A stretch of 41,153 bases of DNA from Candidatus Rifleibacteriota bacterium (GCA_029565415.1 JAKQOH010000206.1:1-41153); one strand, 5' to 3'. Positions 1 to 9,790 are shown, counted from the first letter of the stretch. Made by a program: numbers and translations. The notes: generated by a model from the letters alone, not told the origin.

Positions 1-3000
1 TTGTAGATGCCCTGGGCAAGGCTCGTGGTGGTGTACAACGGCGTCGTTGCGGTTCCGACGACGCTCCAGGCGGACCAGACCGCCCCATTGTAGGAACACA
101 TGGCGATGTTGTATCGAGCCACACCGGAACCGCCCGGATCCGACGACGCCGGCCAGGTCAGGACGAAGTTGCCGGTATTGTTTTTCGTATTGTCGGGAAC
201 CGGCGTGCCGGGCGCACCCGGGGGGTATCTGTCATAAAACGTCACCGTCTGCGCATAGGTCCGGCCACCGACCTCGAACGAGAGGTTCGCCGTTCCCTGG
301 ACGTTCGAGCTGATCGAGAAGTTGCCGACACCGGCCGTCGTTTTCACCTGATGACCGACCAGAGCAGTGCTCGCATCGATCGGGGAAATGGTCCCAAATG
401 GGACCGTAATATTGAGAAACGTATTCGTCGGGACCGGATCACCGGCATTGCCCAGCAGGGACGTCACGCCCGTGATCACCGGGTTCGGCACCGCCGGGGT
501 GATATCGGCGCTGAGAGCCGACATCGTCACCGTAAAGGCAGGGATCTGGACGAGATTGACACGCTGGTCCGTGCCGCTTGCGAGACCGAGCACCGCGCGC
601 ACTTTGGCGAACCCCGTCGTCAGGCCGGTGCCGGCGAGGCCGAACGTGATGACGCCTGCCGCATCGCACTTCACCTGGTGCCCGTCTCCCGGAATACCGT
701 TCGAGTCGGCCGGGACGAACGATCCCTTGTCGGTCAGCATGTTGATTTCCGTGTTGACCTTGATCGGGTTGCCTTCCGTGGTCAGAACCGGCGTCGAGGT
801 GTAGGTTGCGACGTGAGGCGGCTGCAGGCCTACGTAGATCGAGGTTCGCACCGGGTTGAGGTTGAACGTACCGAACGCGGCCTCGTAGATGCTCGAGGAG
901 GTCGAGTAGACGCCACGGTTGAAAGCCTTGTCGAGGGCGTAAATGAAGGCCAGGTAGCTTCCGCCCTTGATCGCCGGGGAAACCGGAACGGCCGCGACTT
1001 TGGAGATACCGTCATTGCTGGGGAAGAAAGGCATGGCATACAGCACCGCATAGGTTTTCGCCGTATTCAGCCCCGTCGAGCTGACTTTGAGGACGTCCCC
1101 CGTATTCGAGGTGATCGTGCCCGGTTTGAGTACCTCGGTAGGCACGCTGGATGCATCGAGTTCGCAGAGTTGGACCGCTTCGCCAATCGAGAGAATGCGG
1201 TTCGTGTGATCCGTGGCCGTGGTGTCGAGGCCCAGGATCGTGCCCGAGAAGCTGGTCGTCGAGGTCGGGACGGCCTTCGCAAGCACCTTGTAGGGGATGA
1301 TCTGGGCCTTCGAGGGGTCCATGTTCGCGCCCGTGCCCGTCGTTCCGTCGGGCAGGTTCGGATCGACGATCGTCGCGTTGAAGCTCGGCAGCGAGTTCGT
1401 CGTTGCGCCGTTCGACGGCTGGACGTCGGTCGGGTACGGCGGGGTCGCGTCCAATTTATACGGATATATATACGTCTGTGCATGGGGATTCGGGGATGCG
1501 GCATCCTGGAGGATGACCTGATAATCGTAGGTCCCTTCCGTCGTCGGAGCAGCCGCGAGATCGTAGACGTAGCCGTAATACGCCGTCACGGTATCGTATT
1601 CCCGCGTCAGGGTTCCAGACACGGCCGTTCCCGCAGCATTTTTCAAAGCAGCCGCGGTGGCACCGACCCGCATGAACGAGCGAACCGAGCCATCTGCCGT
1701 ATCCCTGGCCTGGACGGTGAACCGTGTCGGGAAGGGGCGGGCATCGGCCCCGGCCAGCTTGTTGAAGTTGGTCTCTGTCGGATACAGGCTGAAGGTGACC
1801 GGCACCGTGGTGTCGCCCTTGATCCAGTGATAGTAGTAGTAGTTCAGACTCCGGGGCAAAGGCAGAGACCGATAGGTGTTCGCGAAGGTGCGGATCTGAA
1901 AATTCCTTCTGCCGGCCGTATAGGCTGCCGAGATCGGTATGATGACGTTCGAGGTGCCGGGCGTGACGACGGCCGAACCATACAGGGTGGCGCCTTCGTA
2001 CACCTCGACGGTCTGGTCGAAGGTTTCAACGGGAACCGTCACTTTCGCGAGCAGGTTCGAGGTGTTGTCCGTCACGAACACGTCGCGGTCGGTGATGTCA
2101 ATGCCGGCCTTCGAGAACAGGTCCCACCAATAGTATAAGGTATAGGTGATCCCCGGGTCATCGGCATTGACGAACTCGGCCGAGATCGGCGGCTTCGGTG
2201 CAGGAAGCGGCGACTGGACATTCAGGCGCAGATTGTAGTAATCGCGCATTTCGGCCGTGTCGATGATGACCATGTTCTGATCCAGCACGCCGTTGACGGC
2301 GGTCAGGTAGGGGAACCGGAAGGTCATCGTGTTCCCAAGTCCGTCGGCTCCGGTCGTGACGCCGCTTCCGTAACCCCAGCACGCGGTGACGTTCCGGGCG
2401 ACGGAGTCTTTGCCGGCCTGCGGTGCCGGATTCCAGTTTTCACCCACATGCACGGTGCCGTACATGCCGATCGTGTTGAACAGGATCGCCCGGGGGGTAT
2501 AGGCATCGCTCACGAGAGTCGGATCAGAAAACGCCGGATCCACCATGAACGAACTGTTCGTCGCGTCCCATTTGAGAGGCACGAGCGCGCTTGCCGGGGG
2601 CATGGCCGGCCAGGGATACGCCTCGAGGTTGTAGACGTAGAAAGACTTGATCGGGCAGTTGGCGGGATCGGTGACCGGGGTTCCCGCGGCCATACCCGGC
2701 TTCGTGTTGTCGATGACGAAATCTTTATTATAGGTGGCGATATTGCCGGCGTTATCTTTTGCCTGACAAATGATGCGGTACCGGTGGCGCTCCTGGAGGA
2801 GCTGGTGCCAGGTGCCGCCGACGGGGTTGAGACGCGCCGTGTCGGCCGTGACGATCGAGATCGACGTCTGGATCGGGTTGGTATAGGGCGCTGAGACGGC
2901 CACCATGGTTCCGGCATCGTCGGCGATGTCACGCATCGTCATCGAGGCTGTCGTGATGTCGACTCCCGCCCCACCTGCATCCGTCACGACCAGGTTCAGA

Positions 3001-6000
3001 TTGACCAGCGGATGATCGAAGGGGCCCGTGCAAAGATAATTGCGATCGTCGAACGACCAGCCGCCGTTGACGACGACGTTCATGCGGAGCGTCGGCGGGG
3101 TCAGGTCGACGATGATCGTCGCGGGCGTCGAGAAGGAGCTGGGAGCAAATCCGTTGTGGGCACGGGTTTTCACCTCGTGGGTCCCCGCCGTCAGATTCGC
3201 GAACACCTCATAGGTTCCCGCTGCTTGGGCAATGAAGGAGCGCTGATACACGCCATCCACCCACAGTTCGATCAGGTTGCTGGCTTCGCAGTTTCCCCGC
3301 ACCGAGATATTCGTCGTCTGGTTCGTCGAGATTGGAACCCCGGGGAGCACTGCTTTTCCGGCAGCCTGGACGATCGTGGGGGCGTTCGGCGGAGTGACCG
3401 AACCAGGATTATTCACGTAGAGGCCGTCCGAGCCACCGCCCCAGGGGCCGATGTTCCCGGCCTTGTCCTTCACGCGCACCCGGGCATAGAAGGTGTTGGC
3501 GTGGACACCGCCGGTGAAGCAGTATTCGTTGACGGCCCCAACCCATTGATCGAACACGATCTGCGTGAAGTCGGCGGATTTCGACACCTGGATATTCACG
3601 TCACCAACACCCGATTCGGCATCCGTCGCCGACCAGTAGAAATACAGGTTGTTGTCGACCGAGAACAGGTAATCGGGATCGTCATTGCCGACGCCGTTAT
3701 CGGTGACGTTCGTCGCGGGCGGGGCGACACGGTCGATGAACAGGGGCTGGGTCGCCGTTACATACGCACCGATATTTCCGTCATTGTCTCGGGCACGGAC
3801 GCGGAACAGATGCTGGCCGTCCGCCAGAGCCGTCAGGGGCCAGGAGAGGGCCGTCGTCGTGGCGATCTGCACCCATGCCCCTCCGTTGATGGACTGTTCG
3901 AGGAGGTAATCCATCGTCCCGGCGCCGGCGATATCCGCCGTGAAGGGCCACACGATCGTGGTGTTGCCGTTCGAGAACGCCGGAGTCGGGGTCACGTATG
4001 CCGGCGCCGGAGGGGGATACTTGTCGAGGAAGGTCAGCGTGACGGAGGTTCCGGTCCTTCCGCCGATGTACATATCGACACGCACGGTCTGCTTCGTCGC
4101 CGCATTGACGTTCACCGATGCCACGCCACCGGAGACGGCGGTCTGCACGCCGTCGAACTCGGCAAAGGCATCGGTCGTGAGCACCGGGGCATCCACCTGC
4201 CAGTCCATATCGCGGATATTTCCGCCGGCACCGGGGGTGTTTGTGAGGACGAGCCGCCAGAATCTGCGGATCCCCACCGACGGCCACTGGGTTTCGAACC
4301 AGCCGGCGCCGTTGGGGGCGAGTCCCGTGGCGACCGTCGTCCAGGTCACCTCGTCATCGGAATACTCGACATTATATACGCCAAGATTTGCGCCCGAGGA
4401 ATACAACCGGACTTTCACATACGGCCGCGGCGTCGCGCCGAGATCCGCCCGGACGAAAGCACCCGCCGTGGATCCGTTGGTTTCCCAGGCGATGTTGGTG
4501 CTGCCGATCGATCCGTCTACGGCATACGTCGGATTGAAGCTTCCCAGCCCTTCCTGGTAGAGCTGGCCGGCCGCGGGCTCCATGTTGTAGATGACGTAGG
4601 TCCAGGAAGCCATCGATCCGTTGGGGACGATGCGCGTGCCCCCCATCAGAACCGGGGACGTCACGGTCGTTCCGGGATTCGGATCCGCCGGGGTGATGCT
4701 GATGCTCGTCGCCCCGGCCGAAAGGGCGAAGGCGTTCACGAGGCTGACGGGCACGTCCACGCTCGTGCCGCTCGCGAGGCCGATCATGCCCAGGAGCGTC
4801 AGATTGCCGACCGACAGGTCGTAGGCAACGACGCGGCATTGGAACCGGCCGAAATTTACAGAATCGCCGGGAACGCCAAAGGCAATTTGGTGACCGTCAC
4901 CAGGAATACCGTTCGCGTCGTCCGGCTCGATGGTGCCCGGGCCGGTTTTCACGAGGGTGATCTTCTGGCCGTCGCGAACCTTGGAGCCGTCACGACAGCC
5001 GACCTGGCTCGAGGTGAACGTGGCCACATCCGGCGGAATGAGTCCGGCGACAAGCGCCGGAGGCGAAGGCGTGATGTCGATCGTCCCGATGGGAATCGTG
5101 CAGACGCTCTGGTAAGGGACGACGTAAGATCCTTCGTTGCCTGCCTTGTCGAGCGTCTGGGTCTTGACAAAATAAATGCCGTCGGCCGTGATCGCAGAAA
5201 TGGGAACGGCTCCGACGCGATCATCTCCGTTGTTGGAGGTGAAACAAGGAATGGGATAAACGGCAAGATACGTTTTCCCACCCTGGAATCTGGCATCGCT
5301 TCTCGTGAGCTGCATACTGTTGGCACCGTTGGAGTCTACATTCGTGAGACCCACAGCGACAGGAATTTCCATGATCTTGCCCATGGCATCCTTCTGCCAG
5401 ATCTCGAGGGTTTTCGAGTTCACGGCGAAAGGAACTTCCCTGTGATCGACGGCCTTTCCTCCCACAGGACTTGTCGTATCGAGTGAAAACGTCTTTGTGT
5501 AGCCATTGGACCCCGGCGTCAGTTCCTTTGTCACCTGCTTATAGGCCCAGATCTGGGGCTTTGCGACGTTCAACTCTGCTCCAGCCCCAGGTGTCGAGTC
5601 GACAGTGAGAACCGGATCGACGATTCGAGCGCTGAAGCTGGTATACCCATTGGCGGCCCCGGAAGGGGGATCGGCATCGGCAGGAATCGGGGGGGCGTTG
5701 TCGATCTTGAACGTGGTGCTCGCATTCATCGTCACGAGGGTGTGGTTGTTCTGCAGCTTCAGTTCGACGTAGTAGGTCGCGTCGGGAAAATTGATGCCGC
5801 TGCATGCCGTCGTGATGCCCTCGTGGTGGCACTGGTCGCCGAGGTTGTGCCAGACCGTCGTGCCGCTGACGGGTGCCATGTACTGCGTTCCGAGGCTGTT
5901 GACAATCCTGATATACGAGTTGGCATAATCGAGACACCACCAGCCGCAACAGTCGCCGGCGCCCGTCCAGGTATTGGCCTTGGCCGTGATTTTGACAGGC

Positions 6001-7637
6001 TTGTTTTCCGACTTGCGCGCAACAACCCCGGGAAGCGGATCGACGAAGCACTGGACGAACGTCGGCGGATTATTGTTGTTCGTGCCGAACCTCACATTTC
6101 CAACACAGACCGAGGTGCCGTTCACATTCTTCGATCTGGCGGTGATACAGGTTCGGGAATTCGGATGAACCGTCAGACCCAGAAAGTTCGGAAAGTACGC
6201 CGTCGTTCCGTCACTGACACCCTTGCCCGCTTCGTCCAAGAAAGGTTCTCCGGGTTCCCAGACACCGTTCCAGGTGGTCGAGTCCTGGAAGACCTCCCCC
6301 TCGTCGTAGACGCCGGGGGTGTTCGCATAGGCCTGGCCGGCCGGCTTGACCACCCGGGCATAATACGTTTCCCAGCCGGCACGCGTATCGAGCGCGGCCG
6401 TCTGCTTCGTGGACATCGGGCTCACCTTGACGGTGATGTTGGGCAGGGTGAGATTGCCGGGATACTTGATGTAATACGTGCCTTCATCCGAGGTGATACT
6501 CAGAGGTTTCGGCGGAACACCGTCTTCGAAATACCACTGGGCCGTCGTCCGGCCGTTGTCGCAGTTCACGTGGCCGCCGGCCGAGTCGCGACCGTCGACG
6601 TTGACGTCATGACGACCGTACATGAACTTGTTGGTGTAGTTGAGTTGCCAGGTGCCATCGGGATTGATCGGGGTCACCCAGCTCCCGAACTCGCGCTGGC
6701 AGCTCCAGATTTCATGGGGGTAGAAGCCCGTGTCTCTCGGAAGAGACCAGTTCGATATCGTGCCTTTGATCCAGGGCGGGTTCGTCGAAACGGTCATCAG
6801 AGGGAAATACTTGACCCAGCCCCCCACCGGTGTATTGGCCGTGGTTTCCCCGGTACCCGTGTAGACGTGATGGGCCGGGTCATATACATGGGTGATCGTG
6901 GGCGCCGTATTGACCGCGTCGATGTAGTATTCATAGGAGGAGGTGGTCGTGTTCCCGGCCTTGTCGGTGATCGTCGCCCAGGCCCGGTATTTGTGGCGAT
7001 CGATCTGGGCAGCGTCTGCCCAGGCCGCTGAACCGGCCGGGTCCCAGAAGATGGTGGACAGGTAATCCCGGGTCAGGTCGCCCGGCACCAGGGTGACACC
7101 GCTGGTGATGTCATAGAGCTTCATATCCCCCGTCGTGTGATCGAGGCCCGACTGGCTGTCGCTCATGACGGCCTTGAGCAGGTTGCTATAGTCTCTGATG
7201 TATGGTTTGAGCACATAATCGTAGTTTCGGTAGTATCGGAAGGTGATCGAGGGCGGCACGGTGTCCACCATGACCGTGGCAGGCGTCTGGCCGCTGGTGA
7301 GGGGCGGGACCGTGGTGTAGGCCTCGGCCTTGATCGTGAAGGTGCCGTCGCTGGTGAAGGAAACCGGCGTGCTCCAGTCACCCGTCGCGGAAACGGGCAC
7401 GCCGCTCACGATGAGGGTCGTGTTGCGGTAGACGTTGATGAAGACGCCTGCTTCGGCCTTTCCCGCGAGGGTCAGCCCCGTCTGGAGATTCACATACGTG
7501 GTTTCCCCGGTGATGACCGCCCGTCCCATGATCGAGACGATGGTCGGTGCGTTGATCGCCCAAGCACCGCCGGTGATGAAACAAAGGCACAGAACGGCCA
7601 GGAACAGGCGAAGGCGCGCGACGCTCGTCGTTCTCAT
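1..7637 (-). CDS. Giant secreted multi-domain Ig/FnIII/discoidin repeat protein (3' end outside window)
   Basis: The minus frame starting at 7637 stays open to the window edge: at least 2,545 residues with no stop. I chose the ATG at 7637 because AGAGGG lies 6 nt upstream; in-frame ATGs at 7643 and 7655 have poorer spacing. A Sec signal peptide ends at AWA, about residue 27. The mature protein begins with an Ig-like domain (about 30-125) and continues with Ig-like and fibronectin-III-like modules carrying recurrent DKAGN and DTVPP/DLTPP signatures. A discoidin-like F5/8 type C domain lies at about 1010-1147. Two super-repeats begin near residues 29 and 1416. The motif DxNGIPGDGHQ occurs in both, starting near residues 907 and 2311. 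I infer a cell-surface or matrix adhesin-like protein; the ligand is unknown. It lies 29 nt downstream of a lipoprotein gene and is probably cotranscribed. Confidence 0.9.
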   Translation of the reverse strand, partial: MRTTSVARLRLFLAVLCLCFITGGAWAINAPTIVSIMGRAVITGETTYVNLQTGLTLAGKAEAGVFINVYRNTTLIVSGVPVSATGDWSTPVSFTSDGTFTIKAEAYTTVPPLTSGQTPATVMVDTVPPSITFRYYRNYDYVLKPYIRDYSNLLKAVMSDSQSGLDHTTGDMKLYDITSGVTLVPGDLTRDYLSTIFWDPAGSAAWADAAQIDRHKYRAWATITDKAGNTTTSSYEYYIDAVNTAPTITHVYDPAHHVYTGTGETTANTPVGGWVKYFPLMTVSTNPPWIKGTISNWSLPRDTGFYPHEIWSCQREFGSWVTPINPDGTWQLNYTNKFMYGRHDVNVDGRDSAGGHVNCDNGRTTAQWYFEDGVPPKPLSITSDEGTYYIKYPGNLTLPNITVKVSPMSTKQTAALDTRAGWETYYARVVKPAGQAYANTPGVYDEGEVFQDSTTWNGVWEPGEPFLDEAGKGVSDGTTAYFPNFLGLTVHPNSRTCITARSKNVNGTSVCVGNVRFGTNNNNPPTFVQCFVDPLPGVVARKSENKPVKITAKANTWTGAGDCCGWWCLDYANSYIRIVNSLGTQYMAPVSGTTVWHNLGDQCHHEGITTACSGINFPDATYYVELKLQNNHTLVTMNASTTFKIDNAPPIPADADPPSGAANGYTSFSARIVDPVLTVDSTPGAGAELNVAKPQIWAYKQVTKELTPGSNGYTKTFSLDTTSPVGGKAVDHREVPFAVNSKTLEIWQKDAMGKIMEIPVAVGLTNVDSNGANSMQLTRSDARFQGGKTYLAVYPIPCFTSNNGDDRVGAVPISAITADGIYFVKTQTLDKAGNEGSYVVPYQSVCTIPIGTIDITPSPPALVAGLIPPDVATFTSSQVGCRDGSKVRDGQKITLVKTGPGTIEPDDANGIPGDGHQIAFGVPGDSVNFGRFQCRVVAYDLSVGNLTLLGMIGLASGTSVDVPVSLVNAFALSAGATSISITPADPNPGTTVTSPVLMGGTRIVPNGSMASWTYVIYNMEPAAGQLYQEGLGSFNPTYAVDGSIGSTNIAWETNGSTAGAFVRADLGATPRPYVKVRLYSSGANLGVYNVEYSDDEVTWTTVATGLAPNGAGWFETQWPSVGIRRFWRLVLTNTPGAGGNIRDMDWQVDAPVLTTDAFAEFDGVQTAVSGGVASVNVNAATKQTVRVDMYIGGRTGTSVTLTFLDKYPPPAPAYVTPTPAFSNGNTTIVWPFTADIAGAGTMDYLLEQSINGGAWVQIATTTALSWPLTALADGQHLFRVRARDNDGNIGAYVTATQPLFIDRVAPPATNVTDNGVGNDDPDYLFSVDNNLYFYWSATDAESGVGDVNIQVSKSADFTQIVFDQWVGAVNEYCFTGGVHANTFYARVRVKDKAGNIGPWGGGSDGLYVNNPGSVTPPNAPTIVQAAGKAVLPGVPISTNQTTNISVRGNCEASNLIELWVDGVYQRSFIAQAAGTYEVFANLTAGTHEVKTRAHNGFAPSSFSTPATIIVDLTPPTLRMNVVVNGGWSFDDRNYLCTGPFDHPLVNLNLVVTDAGGAGVDITTASMTMRDIADDAGTMVAVSAPYTNPIQTSISIVTADTARLNPVGGTWHQLLQERHRYRIICQAKDNAGNIATYNKDFVIDNTKPGMAAGTPVTDPANCPIKSFYVYNLEAYPWPAMPPASALVPLKWDATNSSFMVDPAFSDPTLVSDAYTPRAILFNTIGMYGTVHVGENWNPAPQAGKDSVARNVTACWGYGSGVTTGADGLGNTMTFRFPYLTAVNGVLDQNMVIIDTAEMRDYYNLRLNVQSPLPAPKPPISAEFVNADDPGITYTLYYWWDLFSKAGIDITDRDVFVTDNTSNLLAKVTVPVETFDQTVEVYEGATLYGSAVVTPGTSNVIIPISAAYTAGRRNFQIRTFANTYRSLPLPRSLNYYYYHWIKGDTTVPVTFSLYPTETNFNKLAGADARPFPTRFTVQARDTADGSVRSFMRVGATAAALKNAAGTAVSGTLTREYDTVTAYYGYVYDLAAAPTTEGTYDYQVILQDAASPNPHAQTYIYPYKLDATPPYPTDVQPSNGATTNSLPSFNATIVDPNLPDGTTGTGANMDPSKAQIIPYKVLAKAVPTSTTSFSGTILGLDTTATDHTNRILSIGEAVQLCELDASSVPTEVLKPGTITSNTGDVLKVSSTGLNTAKTYAVLYAMPFFPSNDGISKVAAVPVSPAIKGGSYLAFIYALDKAFNRGVYSTSSSIYEAAFGTFNLNPVRTSIYVGLQPPHVATYTSTPVLTTEGNPIKVNTEINMLTDKGSFVPADSNGIPGDGHQVKCDAAGVITFGLAGTGLTTGFAKVRAVLGLASGTDQRVNLVQIPAFTVTMSALSADITPAVPNPVITGVTSLLGNAGDPVPTNTFLNITVPFGTISPIDASTALVGHQVKTTAGVGNFSISSNVQGTANLSFEVGGRTYAQTVTFYDRYPPGAPGTPVPDNTKNNTGNFVLTWPASSDPGGSGVARYNIAMCSYNGAVWSAWSVVGTATTPLYTTTSLAQGIY
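240..7553 (-). repeat. Two ~1,390-1,405-residue super-repeats inside the giant protein
   Basis: Matched landmarks recur at near-constant offset. The NAPTIV Ig start is at 7550 and 3386 (1,388 codons apart). The DxNGIPGDGHQ motif is at 4919 and 707 (1,404 codons). The pre-FnIII motif (LDKYPP / YDRYPP) is at 4025 and 233, only 1,264 codons apart. The 140-codon deficit equals the F5/8C domain present only in the first copy. Similarity is at protein level; the copies are diverged in DNA. Confidence 0.8.
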
Positions 7638-7666
7638 ATACATCCCTCTTTTCATCACCAACACGG

Positions 7667-8893
7667 TCACTTCCCTTGGAGCTCGGGGGAGCCGGACGCA
7701 GGAGGAGTTCCATTCGGATCGGGACTATCGGCATTTCCGCTGATGCCGCTCGGATCGCGGCTGCGGATGATCGGGGCAACTCCGGGCATTCCCGCGCCTT
7801 CCCCCGAAAATCCAGGGGCAAGCTCGGTGAAAAACCAGTAGGCCGACGTCGCAATGTTCGTGGGAAACACGTTCAGTTCAGGCTCGAAAAACTCCGAAAA
7901 GCCTGGCGGAAGCCGGACGGTGCCGCTCCCGATCAGATCGGCCATCACCTTGATCGCATGGTGCCGGGCCAGCACGGGGCGACGCAGCCCCGTCGCCAGC
8001 CGCGCAAAACGGGCGGGCGGGATCGCCGCGACCCAGTCATCGACCGGGAGACCGGGCGGAAAATCCTCCCGTTCGTAGATCCGGAAGAGAAGCTCGTCGT
8101 CATCATTCTCGAGGGCCCAGGGGGCACAGCCCATCAGGAAGCCCTCGGGCATCTGCCACGCGAGCAGCCGGGAAACCCGCCAACTGATCCCCAGGTGCTG
8201 CTGGGTCGCGATATTCATCGCCAGCTTCTCTGGAGGAAGGCCGGATTCCGGAAGGAACAGCGCCAAAGCCGGAAGTCCGGAGAGCACAGGTTCAATCGCA
8301 GGCAGTATTATATCAATAATAGTATGTGCCGGCCGAGGCAGAATATCTCGCAGGGTGTCCGCCGCGTCTTCGAGGGTTTCTGAGCCCGGGCGGGCAAGCG
8401 GAAGGAACACCCACGACCAGAGGCGCTCGGGCGAGGCATCGCGGGCGGGCCACGCGAGAAGCAGGCGGTACCGCCGTTCCCCGCCGTACCAGCCGGGAAC
8501 TTCGCGCTGCCAGTAGACGCCGGGGGGTTCGGAAGCGTTCTTCGAAGCCCAGAACAACGGGCCATCCCCGGACTCGAGAGCGACGCGCCGGAACACCCAG
8601 CTCTGCTTTCCCGCCTGGGATTTCGCAAGACGCGCGGCCGTGCGGGGCCAGGCATGGGAATAGAGATGGTGAACCAGCGGCTCGACACTGGGGGGCTCGG
8701 GAGCCGCCCGGCTCTGGGAAGCGACCACCCGTTCCACGGTCCGGAGGATGTCGGGCACCTCGGTGCCGGTTGCAATACGCGCCAGGGGGGTTTCCGACGG
8801 CTGTTCGGGTGTCATCCGGCCGCATCCGGTGCAGCACACGAGCAGCAGAACCATCGAAAACCAGAGCGCCGGCCGGCTCCCGGAAAGCCTCAT
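7667..8893 (-). CDS. Putative lipoprotein of unknown function
   Basis: 408 residues. The start at 8893 has AAAGGA 7 nt upstream; the open frame extends further up but without a signal sequence. The N-terminus is a basic patch, a hydrophobic stretch and a cysteine-rich end LVCCTGC, so lipidation at Cys24 is likely although position -3 is Cys rather than the usual Leu. The body shows no motif I recognise. It is moderately Trp/Pro-rich, and the last ~40 residues are a low-complexity Gly/Pro/Ser tail. It sits between the rhodanese-fold gene (91 nt upstream) and the giant repeat protein (29 nt downstream), suggesting a shared role in surface protein function or export. That role is inference from position only. 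Confidence 0.75.
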   Translation of the reverse strand: MRLSGSRPALWFSMVLLLVCCTGCGRMTPEQPSETPLARIATGTEVPDILRTVERVVASQSRAAPEPPSVEPLVHHLYSHAWPRTAARLAKSQAGKQSWVFRRVALESGDGPLFWASKNASEPPGVYWQREVPGWYGGERRYRLLLAWPARDASPERLWSWVFLPLARPGSETLEDAADTLRDILPRPAHTIIDIILPAIEPVLSGLPALALFLPESGLPPEKLAMNIATQQHLGISWRVSRLLAWQMPEGFLMGCAPWALENDDDELLFRIYEREDFPPGLPVDDWVAAIPPARFARLATGLRRPVLARHHAIKVMADLIGSGTVRLPPGFSEFFEPELNVFPTNIATSAYWFFTELAPGFSGEGAGMPGVAPIIRSRDPSGISGNADSPDPNGTPPASGSPELQGK

Positions 8894-8895
8894 AT

Positions 8896-8946
8896 GAAGA
8901 TCCTTTCCTATCTCTCTGTACATTCTAACCCAGGGGAAGGATCTTC
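8896..8946 (-). promoter_or_regulatory. Inverted repeat sequestering the ribosome binding site of the lipoprotein gene
   Basis: In the minus-strand RNA, GAAGATCCTT (8946-8937) pairs perfectly over 10 bp with AAGGATCTTC (8905-8896). The downstream arm contains most of the AAAGGA Shine-Dalgarno, and the ATG follows the stem by 2 nt. The loop is about 31 nt and contains TAGAAT, a possible -10 without a good -35. The stem could limit translation of the lipoprotein relative to the upstream gene. Effect inferred from sequence only. Confidence 0.45.
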
Positions 8947-8984
8947 CACCAGAGGGCAACGGAAAAATTCGGCGCCGGATCGTT

Positions 8985-9686
8985 CTATTCCACGGCAGGT
9001 GCGGAAGCCGGAACCGGGGGCTGGTAGCCATCAGGCACCAGGATGTCGCCACCGATGTTCTGCCAGCCGACAAGGCCTTCTCGCAGCTCGAGGACATTCG
9101 CATATCCCAGGCGGCGCAGTTCGGCAGCCACCCCCACGACCGACATCGTCTTCTCGTCGTTCCCGTAGACGACCACGAGGGCATTCGGATCGGGCAGAAA
9201 AGCCTTCACGGAGCCGGAGGCAAGGGGAAGCGGCAGGCAAAACGCCCCGAGAATGCGGCGGCCATCGTCGTCGCTTCCGCTGCGGGAGTCGACCAATCGC
9301 GGCCGAGCTTCGCTCTGGAGCAAGGGTTTGAGGGTCTGCGCCGAGATGAGCCAGCGGGGATTGGTGTCGATCATGGGCTGCAACGCCTGATCACTCATGA
9401 CCTGATGGATTCCAAGCTCCGACTCGCTCATACGGGCGGCCTGATCGCGGGTCAGGGCCGGGGAAGAGGCGAGCATGGCGAGATAGGCGGTTTCCTTGCA
9501 AGGCCCCCAGCACATGCCCTGGAGGAGCGACAGTGCCTGGTTGCCGGCGGAAGCGGAAGAGGCATACCCGGGACTGACCTGCGCCAACGGGCCTTTCATC
9601 ATGGCGGAGGGGATTGGCGGAACCTGCGCGAAGGCGGGAAGCGCACCCGCAAGCACCAGGACGGCACAACGACGAACGATCGTCAT
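8985..9686 (-). CDS. Secreted rhodanese-fold protein lacking the catalytic cysteine
   Basis: 233 residues from the ATG at 9686, chosen because AAGGA lies 6 nt upstream and the product then starts with a compact Sec signal peptide ending AFA at residue 20. In-frame ATGs at 9710 and 9731 would add up to 15 basic residues. The C-terminal half (about 125-210) follows the rhodanese pattern: LVDSRS near 131-136, then a hydrophobic strand VVVYG, then AAELRRLGYANVLELREGL and a Trp. In active rhodaneses the strand is followed by Cys in a CxxGxR loop; here that position is Gly175 (YGNDEK). Sulfurtransferase activity is therefore unlikely and a binding role more plausible. Cys59, Cys63 and Cys150 could form a disulfide. 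It is first in the operon leading to the giant surface protein. Confidence 0.75.
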   Translation of the reverse strand: MTIVRRCAVLVLAGALPAFAQVPPIPSAMMKGPLAQVSPGYASSASAGNQALSLLQGMCWGPCKETAYLAMLASSPALTRDQAARMSESELGIHQVMSDQALQPMIDTNPRWLISAQTLKPLLQSEARPRLVDSRSGSDDDGRRILGAFCLPLPLASGSVKAFLPDPNALVVVYGNDEKTMSVVGVAAELRRLGYANVLELREGLVGWQNIGGDILVPDGYQPPVPASAPAVE

Positions 9687-9761
9687 CCCGGTTCCTTGGC
9701 GGCGTTGCATCGTCTTCCCCCCTCTCTTCATCTTACCATATCCCCTGGAAAATGTTCCGGC

Positions 9762-9790
9762 TTGCCTGTCGATGGAGAGACGTATAGAAT
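9762..9790 (+). promoter_or_regulatory. Sigma-70-type promoter of the STAS-HEAT-lipoprotein-kinase operon
   Basis: TTGCCT (9762-9767), 17-nt spacer, TAGAAT (9785-9790). Initiation would fall near 9797, giving a leader of about 15 nt that still contains the GAGGGGG ribosome site before the ATG at 9812. Confidence 0.6.

Noticed and set aside
351..7031. Three long plus-strand open frames (595, 824 and 429 codons)
   Set aside because: They are Arg/Asp/Val/Gly-rich shadows lying opposite one continuous minus-strand frame that has a signal peptide and recognisable Ig, FnIII and F5/8C patterns.
9495..9515. CWGPCK in the rhodanese-fold protein, resembling the thioredoxin WCGPCK motif
   Set aside because: The residue order differs (Cys-x3-Cys) and the surrounding sequence does not follow a thioredoxin fold, so chance is more likely.
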